A stretch of 64,000 bases of DNA from the NCBI RefSeq assembly GCF_000424625.1, contig NZ_AUKG01000001.1:2046001-2110000 (forward strand). The letters are read 5' to 3'. This DNA is from Conexibacter woesei Iso977N. Lineage in GTDB: Bacteria > Actinomycetota > Thermoleophilia > Solirubrobacterales > Solirubrobacteraceae. Positions 27,553 through 35,592 of the stretch are shown in pieces (the first letter of the stretch is position 1; every line of letters begins with the position of its first letter). A program made the translations under genes and the position numbers. The notes beneath the pieces are model-generated. The model was not told the origin of the DNA. It was given only the letters and a program-made list of their open reading frames with translations, and ran no database searches.

Positions 27553-28760
27553 GGCATCTCGCCGTTGGCGGAGCGGGCGATGGTGGCCATGACGATGGAG
27601 ACCGCGTTGGAGACGGACTTGTAGTCGACGTTCTCGGCGGTGTCGGAGGGCCAGTGGTAGTTGGAGGGGACGAGGTGCTCGGTCATGGAGCCGATCGAGG
27701 CGGTCTCGTAGCCCTGGCGCAGCGGCACGAGGCCGTCGGTCGCGAAGGTGAAGCGCATGCCGCGACGCAACCGCACGCCTGCGTCGTGCGCCGCCGCCGC
27801 CACCCGTTCCTTCTGGTGCGAGGGGTACTCGAACATCTTGAGGAAGCCCTCGCCCTCGATCAACACCAACTCGGGCGAGCCGACGGTGTCGAGGCAGAGG
27901 AAGGACGTGCGCTCGGGCGACAGGTCCGGGAAGTGGCGGCGGGCGAAGGCGAGCATGCCCTCCTGGTTGGCCTCCTCGGCGCCGGCGCTGAGCAGGATCA
28001 CCCGGACGCCGTCCGGCGGGCCGCCGCCGTCGCGCAGTCGGCGCGCGACCTCCAGCAGCACGGCCACGCCGCTCAGGTTGTCGTTGGCACCGGGCACCAC
28101 CGGCTGGCGGATCATGTCCGCCATCACCGCGGCGGTTCCGGCCGCGAACGCGGTGCCCAAAGCAGCGGTCTTCTTCCCACCGGTGAGGGCCGACACGGCG
28201 ATCGCCGCCGGCCCGCCCCAGACCATCCCCATCAGCGGCGGCCAGCGGTCCCGGCCGTTCATGAGGAACGGCAGGTGGTCGATGACGAACTTCGCCGCGC
28301 TGTCGTCGAAGATGAACGACGTCCGCGCCGCGTCGTGGTGGGCGTGCACGATCAGCGTGTGCTCGGCGTCCTCGGGCCCGATCGACGCCACCACGTTGGT
28401 GGTGTTCTGGCGCTTGAGCAGCCGCCGCAACGCACGCCGCGGCCCGCCCGTGAGGTCCTGCCAGACGCCGGCCGCGCACACCGCCGCGACCACGCCACCC
28501 ACGCGCCGGCGGCCCACCAGCACGCCGACACCCGCGGCGGCCGCCACGCCGTTGAGCACGCCCAGCGGCGTGAAGTACGTGCCGTGGATGAGCTCCTCGT
28601 CGATGACGACGCGCGCGCCGGTCTCCCGGAATCGCGCGGCGATCCACTCGGCGGCCTCGCGCTCGCCCGGGCTGCACGGCAGGCGGTCGATCGCGGCGAG
28701 CGCCGCGACGTCGGCGTACAGCGCCGCCTCGGTCTTGTTGGTGGCCTCGCCTGCGCTCAT
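27549..28760 (-). CDS. M28-family zinc peptidase with internal membrane segments
   Basis: 403 residues. M28 zinc and catalytic motifs are present: HAHHDAA, GANDNLSGVA, GAEEANQEG, the Asp in FLCLDTVGS, and the His in NYHWPSDTAE. Two hydrophobic, Ala/Gly/Val-rich stretches are inserted between the N-terminal strand and the first metal ligand (about 68-100) and before the second (about 185-230). This suggests a membrane-embedded peptidase rather than the usual secreted aminopeptidase. The ATG at 28760 follows a TAGCCT hexamer by 10 nt. Substrate unknown. Confidence 0.8.
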   Translation of the reverse strand: MSAGEATNKTEAALYADVAALAAIDRLPCSPGEREAAEWIAARFRETGARVVIDEELIHGTYFTPLGVLNGVAAAAGVGVLVGRRRVGGVVAAVCAAGVWQDLTGGPRRALRRLLKRQNTTNVVASIGPEDAEHTLIVHAHHDAARTSFIFDDSAAKFVIDHLPFLMNGRDRWPPLMGMVWGGPAAIAVSALTGGKKTAALGTAFAAGTAAVMADMIRQPVVPGANDNLSGVAVLLEVARRLRDGGGPPDGVRVILLSAGAEEANQEGMLAFARRHFPDLSPERTSFLCLDTVGSPELVLIEGEGFLKMFEYPSHQKERVAAAAHDAGVRLRRGMRFTFATDGLVPLRQGYETASIGSMTEHLVPSNYHWPSDTAENVDYKSVSNAVSIVMATIARSANGEMP

Positions 28761-28770
28761 CTTCAACCGG

Positions 28771-28776
28771 AGGCTA
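28771..28776 (-). promoter_or_regulatory. Leaderless -10 element (TAGCCT) for the M28 peptidase
   Basis: On the minus strand, TAGCCT ends 10 nt before ATG 28760. It is divergent from the HIT gene promoter 56 nt away. Confidence 0.45.
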
Positions 28777-28831
28777 CCCGCTCTCCCGTGTTCTCCATAT
28801 GAACGGGACCTGAACGGACGCCGCCGACGGG

Positions 28832-28837
28832 TAAGGT
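28832..28837 (+). promoter_or_regulatory. Leaderless -10 element (TAAGGT) for the HIT gene
   Basis: TAAGGT lies 8 nt before ATG 28846. A CTGAAC 16 nt further upstream is a possible weak -35. Confidence 0.5.
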
Positions 28838-28845
28838 GCCCTGCC

Positions 28846-29271
28846 ATGTCCGCCACCGACCCGGATTGCCTGTTCTGCAAGATCGTCGCGGGGGAGATCC
28901 CGGCGACCATCGTCGCGTCCGACGAGCGCACGGTCACGTTCATGGACATCAACCCCGCGACGCGCGGCCACGCGCTCGTGATCCCGCGCGCGCACGCCAG
29001 GGACCTGCTGGAGATCGACCCGGACGACCTCGCCGCCGTGGCCCAGGCGGGCCAGCACATGGCGCGCACCGCCAAGGCGACGCTCCGAGCCGACGGGATC
29101 AACCTCATCAACAGCTGCGGCGCCGACGCGTGGCAGACCGTCTTCCACTTCCACCTCCACGTCATCCCGCGCTACAGGGACGACCCGCTGCAGCTGCCGT
29201 GGGTCCCCGGGCCGGGCGACATGGACCAGATCCAAGCCACCGGCCTCGAGCTGAAGGAGCACTACGCGTGA
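28846..29271 (+). CDS. HIT-family nucleotide hydrolase/transferase
   Basis: 141 residues. CLFCKIVAGEIPA at residues 8-20 carries the Cys pair found in many HIT proteins. The active-site histidine triad is FHFHLHVIPRY near 99-109 (HxHxHxx). It hydrolyses adenosine phosphoramidate or related AMP-linked compounds in characterised relatives. The stop overlaps the start of the crotonase gene (GTGA), so the two are translated together. Confidence 0.92.
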   Translation: MSATDPDCLFCKIVAGEIPATIVASDERTVTFMDINPATRGHALVIPRAHARDLLEIDPDDLAAVAQAGQHMARTAKATLRADGINLINSCGADAWQTVFHFHLHVIPRYRDDPLQLPWVPGPGDMDQIQATGLELKEHYA

Positions 29272-30047
29272 GCGACGTCGTCCGCCTGGAGACCGAGGGC
29301 CCGCTGGCCGTCCTGACCTTCGACTCGCCCCCGCTGAACCTCTTCGACGACGCGGTCTTCAACGGCTTCCGCGCGGCGATCGACAAGATCGCCGCCGACC
29401 CGCCGCGCGGGCTGCTGATCCGCGCCGAGGGCAAGGTCGTCTCCGGTGGCGTCGACGTCGGCAGGGTCTTCGACGGCATGAGCGCCCAGCGCGGCGGCGA
29501 GCTGTGGGACGAGCTGCTGGCGACGATCGCCGTCCTGGAGGAGCTGCCGCTCCCGACCGTCTTCGCCGCGCACGGCCTGTGCCTGACGGCGGCGTTCGAG
29601 ATCGCGCTGGCGTGCGACATCCTGCTGGCGAGCGAGCGCGCGAAGTTCGGGCTGGTCGAGATCGTCGTCGGCCTGACGCCGTCGATGGGCGGCCCCCAGC
29701 GCCTGGCCGAGCGCGCCGGTCCCAACCGCGCGAAGGAGCTGATCTTCACCGGTGAGCTGTTCGACGCGAACACGCTGAAGGAGTGGGGCGTCGTCAACCG
29801 CGTCTCGGCGCCCGACGCGTTCGAGGCCGAGTCGCGCGCGTTCGCCGAGAAGGTCGCCAACGGACCGACGCGCGCGCACGCCGCGACCAAGCGCCTGGTG
29901 TGGGAGTCCAAGGAGCGCGGCGCGCGGGCGGCGGACGGGATCGTCGCCGAGGTCTCCGGGCCGCTGTTCGACACCGCCGACCTGCAGAACGCCGTCAGGT
30001 CGTTCCTGGCCGACGGGCCGGGCAAGGCGACGTACGAGGGGCGCTGA
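29268..30047 (+). CDS. Enoyl-CoA hydratase/isomerase family protein
   Basis: 259 residues of the crotonase fold. FDSPPLNLFDDAV begins the fold, oxyanion-hole segments are GKVVSGGVDVGRV and AAHGLCLTAAFEIALACD, and an acidic residue at the first catalytic position lies in FGLVEIVVGLTP. The GGPQRLAERAG..AKELIFTG block contains a candidate for the second glutamate. Substrate unknown; such proteins act in beta-oxidation or related acyl-CoA chemistry. GTG start in overlap with the HIT gene. Confidence 0.88.
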   Translation: MSDVVRLETEGPLAVLTFDSPPLNLFDDAVFNGFRAAIDKIAADPPRGLLIRAEGKVVSGGVDVGRVFDGMSAQRGGELWDELLATIAVLEELPLPTVFAAHGLCLTAAFEIALACDILLASERAKFGLVEIVVGLTPSMGGPQRLAERAGPNRAKELIFTGELFDANTLKEWGVVNRVSAPDAFEAESRAFAEKVANGPTRAHAATKRLVWESKERGARAADGIVAEVSGPLFDTADLQNAVRSFLADGPGKATYEGR

Positions 30048-30052
30048 ACGCG

Positions 30053-30646
30053 ATGCGACGGCGCGGCGTCCTGGCGGTTGTTGGTGTGGTCGCTGCGCTC
30101 GGCGGCGCGGGCGGTGCCGCCGCGTGGGCGGCGACCGCGCAGCCGAGGGCGCAGGTCGTCACCGACGCAAAGGGCGACGTCGGCGACGGCGACCTCGACC
30201 TCACGCGCGTGTCGTTCAAGCGCACGAGCGACGGCCGCCTGCAGGCGTCGCTGACGCTCGCGCAGGTGTGGGGCGCCAGGGACCTGCTCGCGGACTCCGG
30301 CCCGCCCGGCTCGCTGTGCCTGAAGGTCTGGACGACCACCGTCCCGCCCGACACGACGCCGGACTGGCTGGTCTGCGTGACCACCGACAGGAGCGGCGCG
30401 CTGCGCGGCTCGATCCTCAAGCAGCGCCCGAACAAGCTCCCGGCCCGGACCGGCGGCGCCGACGTGACGGAGCCCAGCGACCACACGGTCTCGCTGCGCT
30501 TCTCGCAGGCGTCGATCGGCGCGCCGGCCAAGCTCTACGTCGCCGCCGAGGCGACCCGTCCCGGCTGCACGCGCGGCAGCTGCATCGACCTGGCGCCGGA
30601 CGCGCCGAAGTACCTGACGTTCAAGCTGCGGGAGTCCTCGAAGTGA
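30053..30646 (+). CDS. Exported hypothetical protein
   Basis: 197 residues with an Arg-rich signal peptide (MRRRGVLAVVGVVAALGGAGGAAAWA). The mature part looks like a beta-sandwich: DAKGDVGDGDLDLTRVSFKR near the N-terminus, with four cysteines (in SLCLKV, LVCVTT, GCTRGSCID). I do not recognise a family. The opening pattern resembles extracellular proteins whose domain starts with an Asp/Gly-rich strand. It starts 5 nt after the crotonase stop and overlaps the cupin gene by 4 nt, so it belongs to the HIT-crotonase-cupin transcript. Confidence 0.75.
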   Translation: MRRRGVLAVVGVVAALGGAGGAAAWAATAQPRAQVVTDAKGDVGDGDLDLTRVSFKRTSDGRLQASLTLAQVWGARDLLADSGPPGSLCLKVWTTTVPPDTTPDWLVCVTTDRSGALRGSILKQRPNKLPARTGGADVTEPSDHTVSLRFSQASIGAPAKLYVAAEATRPGCTRGSCIDLAPDAPKYLTFKLRESSK

Positions 30647-30999
30647 GTGAAGTTGATGTTCATGGTCCGTGGGTCGTCGCGGTCGGCGACGCGCAGCTGA
30701 GCGCGGACGAGCTCGACCCGCAGGACGTCCTGGCCGGTGAGCCGGCGACCGCCTCGCGCGAGCTGATGAGCGCCACCGGGACCGCCGACCTCGGGATCTG
30801 GGAGATCACCGAGGGGACGGTCACCGACGTCGAGGCCGACGAGCTGTTCGTCGTGCTGTCCGGGAGCGCGACGATCGCGTTCGAGGACGGCCCGACGCTC
30901 GAGGTCGGTCCGGGCGACGCGTGCCGGCTGAAGGCCGGGCAGCGCACGGTCTGGACCGTGCACGAGACGCTCCGGAAGGTCTACGCGATCGTCTCGTGA
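30643..30999 (+). CDS. Small cupin-domain protein
   Basis: 118 residues. TADLGIWEITEGTVTDVEADELFVVLSGSATIAFEDG... and VGPGDACRLKAGQRTVWTVHETLRKVYAIV match the single-domain RmlC-like cupin often annotated as DUF861. The usual His metal ligands are largely absent (EADE in place of HxHxE), so metal-dependent catalysis is uncertain. The GTG start overlaps the upstream stop. Its last 19 nt overlap the convergent MFS gene. Confidence 0.82.
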   Translation: MSEVDVHGPWVVAVGDAQLSADELDPQDVLAGEPATASRELMSATGTADLGIWEITEGTVTDVEADELFVVLSGSATIAFEDGPTLEVGPGDACRLKAGQRTVWTVHETLRKVYAIVS

Positions 31000-32294
31000 G
31001 CCGGAGCGGCGGTGGCGGCGTGCGCCGCCGCCGCCGCTGCTGCTGCGTCGCGCCGCGCCCCGCGCGTCTGGACGTGCTCCAGGCACCACGCGAGCAGCCC
31101 GACCACCGCGAGCCCGCCGCCGAGCGCGCTGATCGCGCCCCAGCCGCCCGCGGTCCAGGCCCACGACGCGCCCGCCGAGCCGATCGCCGCGAACGTGAAG
31201 TTGCTGGTCATGTACGCGGTCGTCAGGCGCGAGCGCGCCTGCGCGTCGAGCGCGTAGACCGTCGACTGGTTGAGGATGTGCTGGCCCTGGATCCCCAGGT
31301 CCAGCAGGACGATCCCGGCGATCAGCGCCGCCAGCGACGTCTCGCCGAGCGCGATCAGGACCCACGAGACCGCGATGGCCAGCAGGAACGCGCCGGTCGC
31401 GGCGTGGCCGTGGCCGCGGTCGTGCAGGCGTCCTGCGCGCTGGGCGGCGCCCGCGCCGACCAGGCCCGCGAGGCCGAACAGGCCGATCGTGCCCTCGCCG
31501 TAGTTGTAGGGGTCGCCGGAGAGCAGGAAGGCGATCGCGGTCCAGAGGACGCTGAACGACGCCATCCCGACCGCGCCGTAGACCATCCGGCGCCGCAGGA
31601 CCGGCTCGTCGCGCACGAGCGCGCCGACCGAGCGCAGCAGCTGGCCGTAGGGGAGCGTCGTGACGCGGGGCGTGTCCGGGAGCGCGCGGTGCAGGACCGC
31701 GGAGAGCGCGACCATCAGCAGCGCGCCGATCACGTAGACGCTGCGCCAGCCGCCGACGCTGGCGATCAGCCCGGAGGCGGTCCGGGCCAGCAGGATCCCG
31801 AGCAGCAGGCCGGACATGACGTTGCCGACGACCTTGCCGCGTTCGTGGTCGGCGGCGAGGCTCCCGGCCAGCGGGACCAGCACCTGGGCGACGACCGACA
31901 TGACGCCGATCACGGCGATCGCGGCGGCCAGGACCGCGAACGACGGCGCCGCCGCGGCGACCGCGAGTCCCGCCGCGCAGACGAGCAGCAGGCGCGAGAC
32001 CATCTTGCGGCGGTCCAGGAGGTCGCCGAGCGGGACCAGGAAGACCAGCCCGACCGCGTAGCCGACCTGCGACGAGGTGACCAGCAGGCCCGCCGTGCCG
32101 GAGGAGACGCCGAGGTCGCCGGCGATCACGTCCAGCAGCGGCTGGGCGTAGTAGAGGTTGGCGACCGAGGCCCCGCAGGCGACGGCGAGCAGGAGGACCA
32201 GGCGGCGATCCAGCGAACTAGGAGCGGGGGAGACGGCGATGTCCACCAGGTTATTGGTGGCGCCGCGTCGTCCCTCGAACGGGGGTCCCTGCAT
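30981..32294 (-). CDS. MFS transporter (drug/sugar efflux type)
   Basis: About 437 residues with twelve predicted membrane helices. LYYAQPLLDVIAGDLG in the first loop, VGLVFLVPLGDLLDRRKMV (the MFS motif A, G-x-x-D-R-R-K) and the six-plus-six helix layout mark the family. The C-terminus is an Ala/His-rich tail. The substrate is unknown. Start choice is open: ATG 32294, GTG 32246 (starting VDIAVSPAPS) or TTG 32321. None has a clear signal. It overlaps the convergent cupin gene by 19 nt. Confidence 0.87.
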   Translation of the reverse strand: MQGPPFEGRRGATNNLVDIAVSPAPSSLDRRLVLLLAVACGASVANLYYAQPLLDVIAGDLGVSSGTAGLLVTSSQVGYAVGLVFLVPLGDLLDRRKMVSRLLLVCAAGLAVAAAAPSFAVLAAAIAVIGVMSVVAQVLVPLAGSLAADHERGKVVGNVMSGLLLGILLARTASGLIASVGGWRSVYVIGALLMVALSAVLHRALPDTPRVTTLPYGQLLRSVGALVRDEPVLRRRMVYGAVGMASFSVLWTAIAFLLSGDPYNYGEGTIGLFGLAGLVGAGAAQRAGRLHDRGHGHAATGAFLLAIAVSWVLIALGETSLAALIAGIVLLDLGIQGQHILNQSTVYALDAQARSRLTTAYMTSNFTFAAIGSAGASWAWTAGGWGAISALGGGLAVVGLLAWCLEHVQTRGARRDAAAAAAAAHAATAAPAHETIA

Positions 32295-32341
32295 GGGGGC
32301 GCCCGCAACTTCGGCTCTCAACCGTGTTGAATCTGGACGTG

Positions 32342-32995
32342 ATGATGCCTCGTCTCCGCACCTTGCTGTCCGTGTTCGTCGCCGCCGGCCTCGCGTATCC
32401 CGCGGTCGCGCCCGCGACCCTCGACCCGGTTCCGGCCACGGATCCGGGCGACGCCACCCCGAGCTGCCCGGACAAGCCCTGCTACGCCGTGGGCCGGACC
32501 ACCGGCTACCAGGCGAAGGTCGGCACCAACCGCGGGCTGTACACCGTCCAGAGGGACGGCGTGCTGGTCTCGTGGACGATCAAGCTGTCCAAGCCGGGCG
32601 ACAGGCAGATCGACTTCTTCAACAAGTCGCTCGGCGGCGAGGCGCAGGCCGCGATCTCGGTCCTGCGCATGGGCAACCACCTGCACGCCCGCCAGGTCGC
32701 CGTCGGCGAGACCCAGAAGCTGACGCCGTACTTCGGCCAGACCGTCGAGTTCGCCCTCCAGAGGACGATCCCGGTCAAGAAGGGCTGGGTCATCGGCTTG
32801 ACCGTCCCCACCTGGGCCCCCGGCCTGGCCGCCGGCCTCGGAAACGACACCTCCTGGCGCGCCTCCCGCCCCAAGGGCTCCTGCGACGACTCGCAGACCC
32901 AGACCGCCCTGGCCGCCAACCAGATCGGCAACTTCTACTGCCTCTACCGCACGGCGCGCATCATGTACTCAGCGCGCGTGATCTCCACGCCGTAG
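32342..32995 (+). CDS. Exported hypothetical protein
   Basis: 217 residues with a signal peptide (MMPRLRTLLSVFVAAGLAYPAVA). The mature part begins with a Pro/Asp-rich stretch, then CPDKPCYAVGRTTGYQAKVG, a beta-rich region (TVQRDGVLVSWTIKLSKPG) and a C-terminal CDD...FYCLYRTARIMYSARV. Four cysteines could form two disulfides. The pattern recalls extracellular beta-sandwich proteins found many times per genome in Thermoleophilia, but I cannot name a family. ATG at 32342 or 32345. A TTGAAT 9 nt upstream could be a weak -10. Confidence 0.7.
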   Translation: MMPRLRTLLSVFVAAGLAYPAVAPATLDPVPATDPGDATPSCPDKPCYAVGRTTGYQAKVGTNRGLYTVQRDGVLVSWTIKLSKPGDRQIDFFNKSLGGEAQAAISVLRMGNHLHARQVAVGETQKLTPYFGQTVEFALQRTIPVKKGWVIGLTVPTWAPGLAAGLGNDTSWRASRPKGSCDDSQTQTALAANQIGNFYCLYRTARIMYSARVISTP

Positions 32996-33020
32996 GGCGC
33001 TGCGGGACGGCGCCGCCCGG

Positions 33021-33554
33021 CTAGCCCGGGCAGGCGCCGGGGTTCTGCGAGCAGAAGTCGCTGAAGCCGCCGGAGTTGCTCGTCGAGGTGCCGCCTCCGG
33101 AGGTGCCGGAGGAGCCGGTGCCTCCGGATGAGGTGCCGCCGCCGGATGAGGTGCCGCCGCCGGCGGAGGTCCCGCCGGAGGACGTGCCGCCGGTTGCGGC
33201 GCCGGCGCCGGTGCCGGTGGAGCCCGTCGCGCCGGTGGAGCCCGTGGATCCGGTGGCCGCGCCGGTGCCGGTGGAGCCGCTGCTGGTCGAGCCCGAGGAG
33301 GTCGAGGGCGTCGAGGTGGCGGGGGAGGTCGTGCTGGACGGCGAGGTGTCGCTCGGCGACGTCGAGGACGCTGAGGAGTCGCTCGATGACGACGAGGACC
33401 TCGCCGACGACGCCCCCAGCGAGACGTTCTCCGGCGCGATGATGTCCGGCGTCGTCTTGGGGACGGTGTCGTGCGACACGCTGCTGCCGCCGCAGGCGCT
33501 CAACCCGCCGGTGGCGAGGAGCATCAAACCCAGGGCAGCAGCGCGGCGCGCCAT
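33021..33554 (-). CDS. Ser/Gly/Thr-rich lipoprotein
   Basis: 177 residues. A lipoprotein signal (MARRAAALGLMLLATGGLSAC) has a lipobox LSAC, cleaved before Cys21. The mature chain is low-complexity: Ser-Thr-Pro from about 50 to 90, then imperfect GSTGST/SGGTS repeats to about 165, ending FSDFCSQNPGACPG. Such a chain would be a flexible cell-surface tether with a small Cys-paired tip. It lies 16 nt downstream of the zinc-ribbon gene on the same strand. Confidence 0.72.
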   Translation of the reverse strand: MARRAAALGLMLLATGGLSACGGSSVSHDTVPKTTPDIIAPENVSLGASSARSSSSSSDSSASSTSPSDTSPSSTTSPATSTPSTSSGSTSSGSTGTGAATGSTGSTGATGSTGTGAGAATGGTSSGGTSAGGGTSSGGGTSSGGTGSSGTSGGGTSTSNSGGFSDFCSQNPGACPG

Positions 33555-33570
33555 CACGGGGAAGCCTGGA

Positions 33571-33852
33571 TCAGGCTTCGGACGGCACCGTCAGCGGCGC
33601 CATCCGGCGGCCGCAGGTCGGGCAGTCGTTGAGGTCCTTCTGCGCCAGCTCGTCACACCAGTTGCAGAAGCGCAGGTTCTCGACCGCCCAGGGCAGCCGG
33701 GAGGCGCTGGGGGCGAGCGGGACGACCTTGCCGACGACCTCGAGGGTCTCGCCGGTGTCGCGGTCGCGGTAGATCTTGCCGGGCTCGGCCTCGAGGAAGA
33801 TCTCACGCCCCGTGGAGGGGGTGCGCATGCGGTAGCGCTGCTTGATGCTCAC
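33571..33852 (-). CDS. Small zinc-ribbon protein
   Basis: 93 residues. The N-terminal half has a beta-like segment (EIFLEAEPGKIYRDRDTGETLEVVGKVVPLAP). The C-terminal half has two CxxC knuckles, FCNWCDEL and DCPTCGRRM, which form a zinc ribbon. The GTG at 33852 is chosen because TAACCT precedes it by 7 nt; an internal ATG lies 9 codons on. Possibly a nucleic-acid- or protein-binding factor; no partner is obvious. Confidence 0.72.
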   Translation of the reverse strand: MSIKQRYRMRTPSTGREIFLEAEPGKIYRDRDTGETLEVVGKVVPLAPSASRLPWAVENLRFCNWCDELAQKDLNDCPTCGRRMAPLTVPSEA

Positions 33853-33859
33853 GACGTGA

Positions 33860-33865
33860 AGGTTA
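33860..33865 (-). promoter_or_regulatory. Leaderless -10 element (TAACCT) for the zinc-ribbon gene
   Basis: On the minus strand TAACCT is 7 nt before GTG 33852, which identifies the start of an otherwise ambiguous frame. Confidence 0.5.
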
Positions 33866-33898
33866 TCGACCACAGGCGTGAGAAGGCCCGCAACCCGG

Positions 33899-33904
33899 CA
33901 TGAT
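33899..33904 (+). promoter_or_regulatory. Possible -10 element (CATGAT) for the glycosyltransferase
   Basis: CATGAT lies 8 nt before GTG 33913. It departs from TAnnnT at the first base, so this is a weaker example of the pattern. Confidence 0.3.
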
Positions 33905-33912
33905 CGTTCGCG

Positions 33913-35541
33913 GTGCGCATCCTCATCTTCCACGGCTACCTCCTGCAGGGGACCGGGTCGAACGTCTACAACGCCCTGCTCGCGGGCGCGCTCGCCCGCG
34001 CCGGGCACCAGGTCGACCTCGTCTGCCAGGAGCGCCACCCCGACCAGGTGGCCGGCGTCGGCGCATGGTGGGACTGGGACGGCGACGGCGGCGACGGCGG
34101 CGCGCTGACCCGCCGCGGCGGCGATCCCGACGCGCCGCTGCAGACGTTCCGGCCCGACATCGGCGGTGTCCTGCCCGTCTACGTCGCCGACCGCTACGAG
34201 GGTGTCGAGGCCCGGCCGTTCAGCGCCCTGAGCGACGCCGAGCTCGACGAGTACCTGCGCCGCAACGTCGCCGCGGTCGCCGACGTCGTCGCGTTGCGCA
34301 GGCCGGACATCGCGCTCGCCAACCACCTCGTGATGGGCCCGGCGATCCTCGCGCGGGCGCTGGGCGCCGCCGCCGACCCGGTCCCCTACGCGGTCAAGAT
34401 CCACGGCAGCGCGCTGGAGTACACCGTCAAGCCCGAGCCGGACCGCTTCCTGCCCTACGCCCGCGAGGGCCTGGCCGGGGCCCGGACGATCCTGGTCGGC
34501 TCGCGCCACACCGCCGAGTCGCTGTGGGCGGCGATGGACGACCCGTCGGTGCGCGCCCGGACGCGCCTCGGCCCGCCCGGCGTCGACATCGACGCGTTCC
34601 GCCCGCGGCCCCGCGCCGACGCGGTCGCCGACGTGCGCGCGCTCGCCGCGCGGCTGGCCGAGCAGGCGCTCGCCGCGCCGCCCACGGGCGAGGGCGCAGA
34701 GGCGTCGTCGTTCGCGCGCGACCCGGGCGAGGCCGCCCGTGCGCTGGGCCGCCTCGTCGGCTCCGGCAACCACCACGGCGAGGCCACCGACGACGACCGC
34801 CTCGTCGCGTTCGTCGGCAAGCTGATCGTCAGCAAGGGCGTCGACCTGCTGATCGCCGCCTGGCCGCTCGTGCTCGCCGCGGTCCCGGACGCGCGGCTGG
34901 CCGTCGTCGGCTTCGGCGCCTATCGCGACACGCTCGAGGCTCTGCTGGCCGCGCTGGCCCGCGGCGACCTGCAGGCGGTCCGGGCGATCGCCGAGCACGG
35001 CCGCGCCGCGGAGGGTGGGCCGGTTGGCAACGGCCTGCGCTGGCTGCTCGCGTTCCTCGACGACCTCGAGGGCGCCGAGGACCGCGGCGCCTACGTGGCG
35101 GCCGCGTCGCTGGTCGAGGACCGCGTCGTCCTGACCGGACGGCTGGAGCACGCCGAGCTGGCGCCGCTGCTGGCCGCCTGCGAGGCGGAGGTGGTCCCGT
35201 CGACCTTCCCGGAGGCGTTCGGGATGGTCGCCGCCGAGGCGGCCGCGTGCGGCGCCCTGCCCGTCGTTGCCGAGCATTCCGGGCTCGAGGAGGTCCGGGC
35301 GATCCTGGCGGGCAGCGTCCCGGTGGGCGCGCGGCCGTGGCTCGGGTTCCGGGTGGGGGACCGCGCGGTGCGCGACCTCGCCGAGCGCGTGATCGCCTGG
35401 CTGCAGGCGCCGGAGGACGTCCGCGAGGCGGTGCGCGACGGGCTCGTCGGGGTCGCGCGGGAGCGGTTCTCGTGGGACGGCGTGGCCCACGGAGTGGTGT
35501 CCGCGGCGCGCGGCGAGCTGGACGTCTTGCCCGAACCGTGA
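33913..35541 (+). CDS. Glycosyltransferase family 4-like protein
   Basis: 542 residues of GT-B fold. The N-terminal domain starts MRILIFHGYLLQGTGSNVYNA, with the donor/acceptor glycine loop. The C-terminal domain has VAFVGKLIVSKGVDLLIAAW, VLTGRLEHAELAPLL and the E-x7-E motif in PEAFGMVAAEAAACGALPVV. The region about 250-290 and the stretch before VLTGRL (around 350-400) are longer than usual, accounting for the extra 150 residues. Sugar donor and acceptor unknown. GTG start, divergent from the zinc-ribbon gene. Confidence 0.88.
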   Translation: MRILIFHGYLLQGTGSNVYNALLAGALARAGHQVDLVCQERHPDQVAGVGAWWDWDGDGGDGGALTRRGGDPDAPLQTFRPDIGGVLPVYVADRYEGVEARPFSALSDAELDEYLRRNVAAVADVVALRRPDIALANHLVMGPAILARALGAAADPVPYAVKIHGSALEYTVKPEPDRFLPYAREGLAGARTILVGSRHTAESLWAAMDDPSVRARTRLGPPGVDIDAFRPRPRADAVADVRALAARLAEQALAAPPTGEGAEASSFARDPGEAARALGRLVGSGNHHGEATDDDRLVAFVGKLIVSKGVDLLIAAWPLVLAAVPDARLAVVGFGAYRDTLEALLAALARGDLQAVRAIAEHGRAAEGGPVGNGLRWLLAFLDDLEGAEDRGAYVAAASLVEDRVVLTGRLEHAELAPLLAACEAEVVPSTFPEAFGMVAAEAAACGALPVVAEHSGLEEVRAILAGSVPVGARPWLGFRVGDRAVRDLAERVIAWLQAPEDVREAVRDGLVGVARERFSWDGVAHGVVSAARGELDVLPEP

Positions 35542-35575
35542 CGTTCCCCCTTGCCTTGACCTCCCAGGTTGCGGA

Positions 35576-35581
35576 TAGGAT
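35576..35581 (+). promoter_or_regulatory. Leaderless-type -10 element (TAGGAT) for the cytochrome c gene
   Basis: TAGGAT lies 11 nt before ATG 35593. TTGCCTTGACC upstream (35551-35561) offers -35-like hexamers (TTGCCT at 19-nt spacing). Confidence 0.5.
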
Positions 35582-35592
35582 CGGCCGCGATC

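Noticed and set aside
30100-30999. Plus-strand frame running from the exported protein into the cupin as one longer gene
   Set aside because: Different frames: the exported protein stops at 30646 and the cupin starts at GTG 30643 by a 4-nt overlap.
33060-33350. Repeated GGAGGTGCCGCC-like units suggesting a CRISPR or tandem repeat array
   Set aside because: They encode the Ser/Gly/Thr repeats of the lipoprotein on the minus strand; there are no equal spacers.
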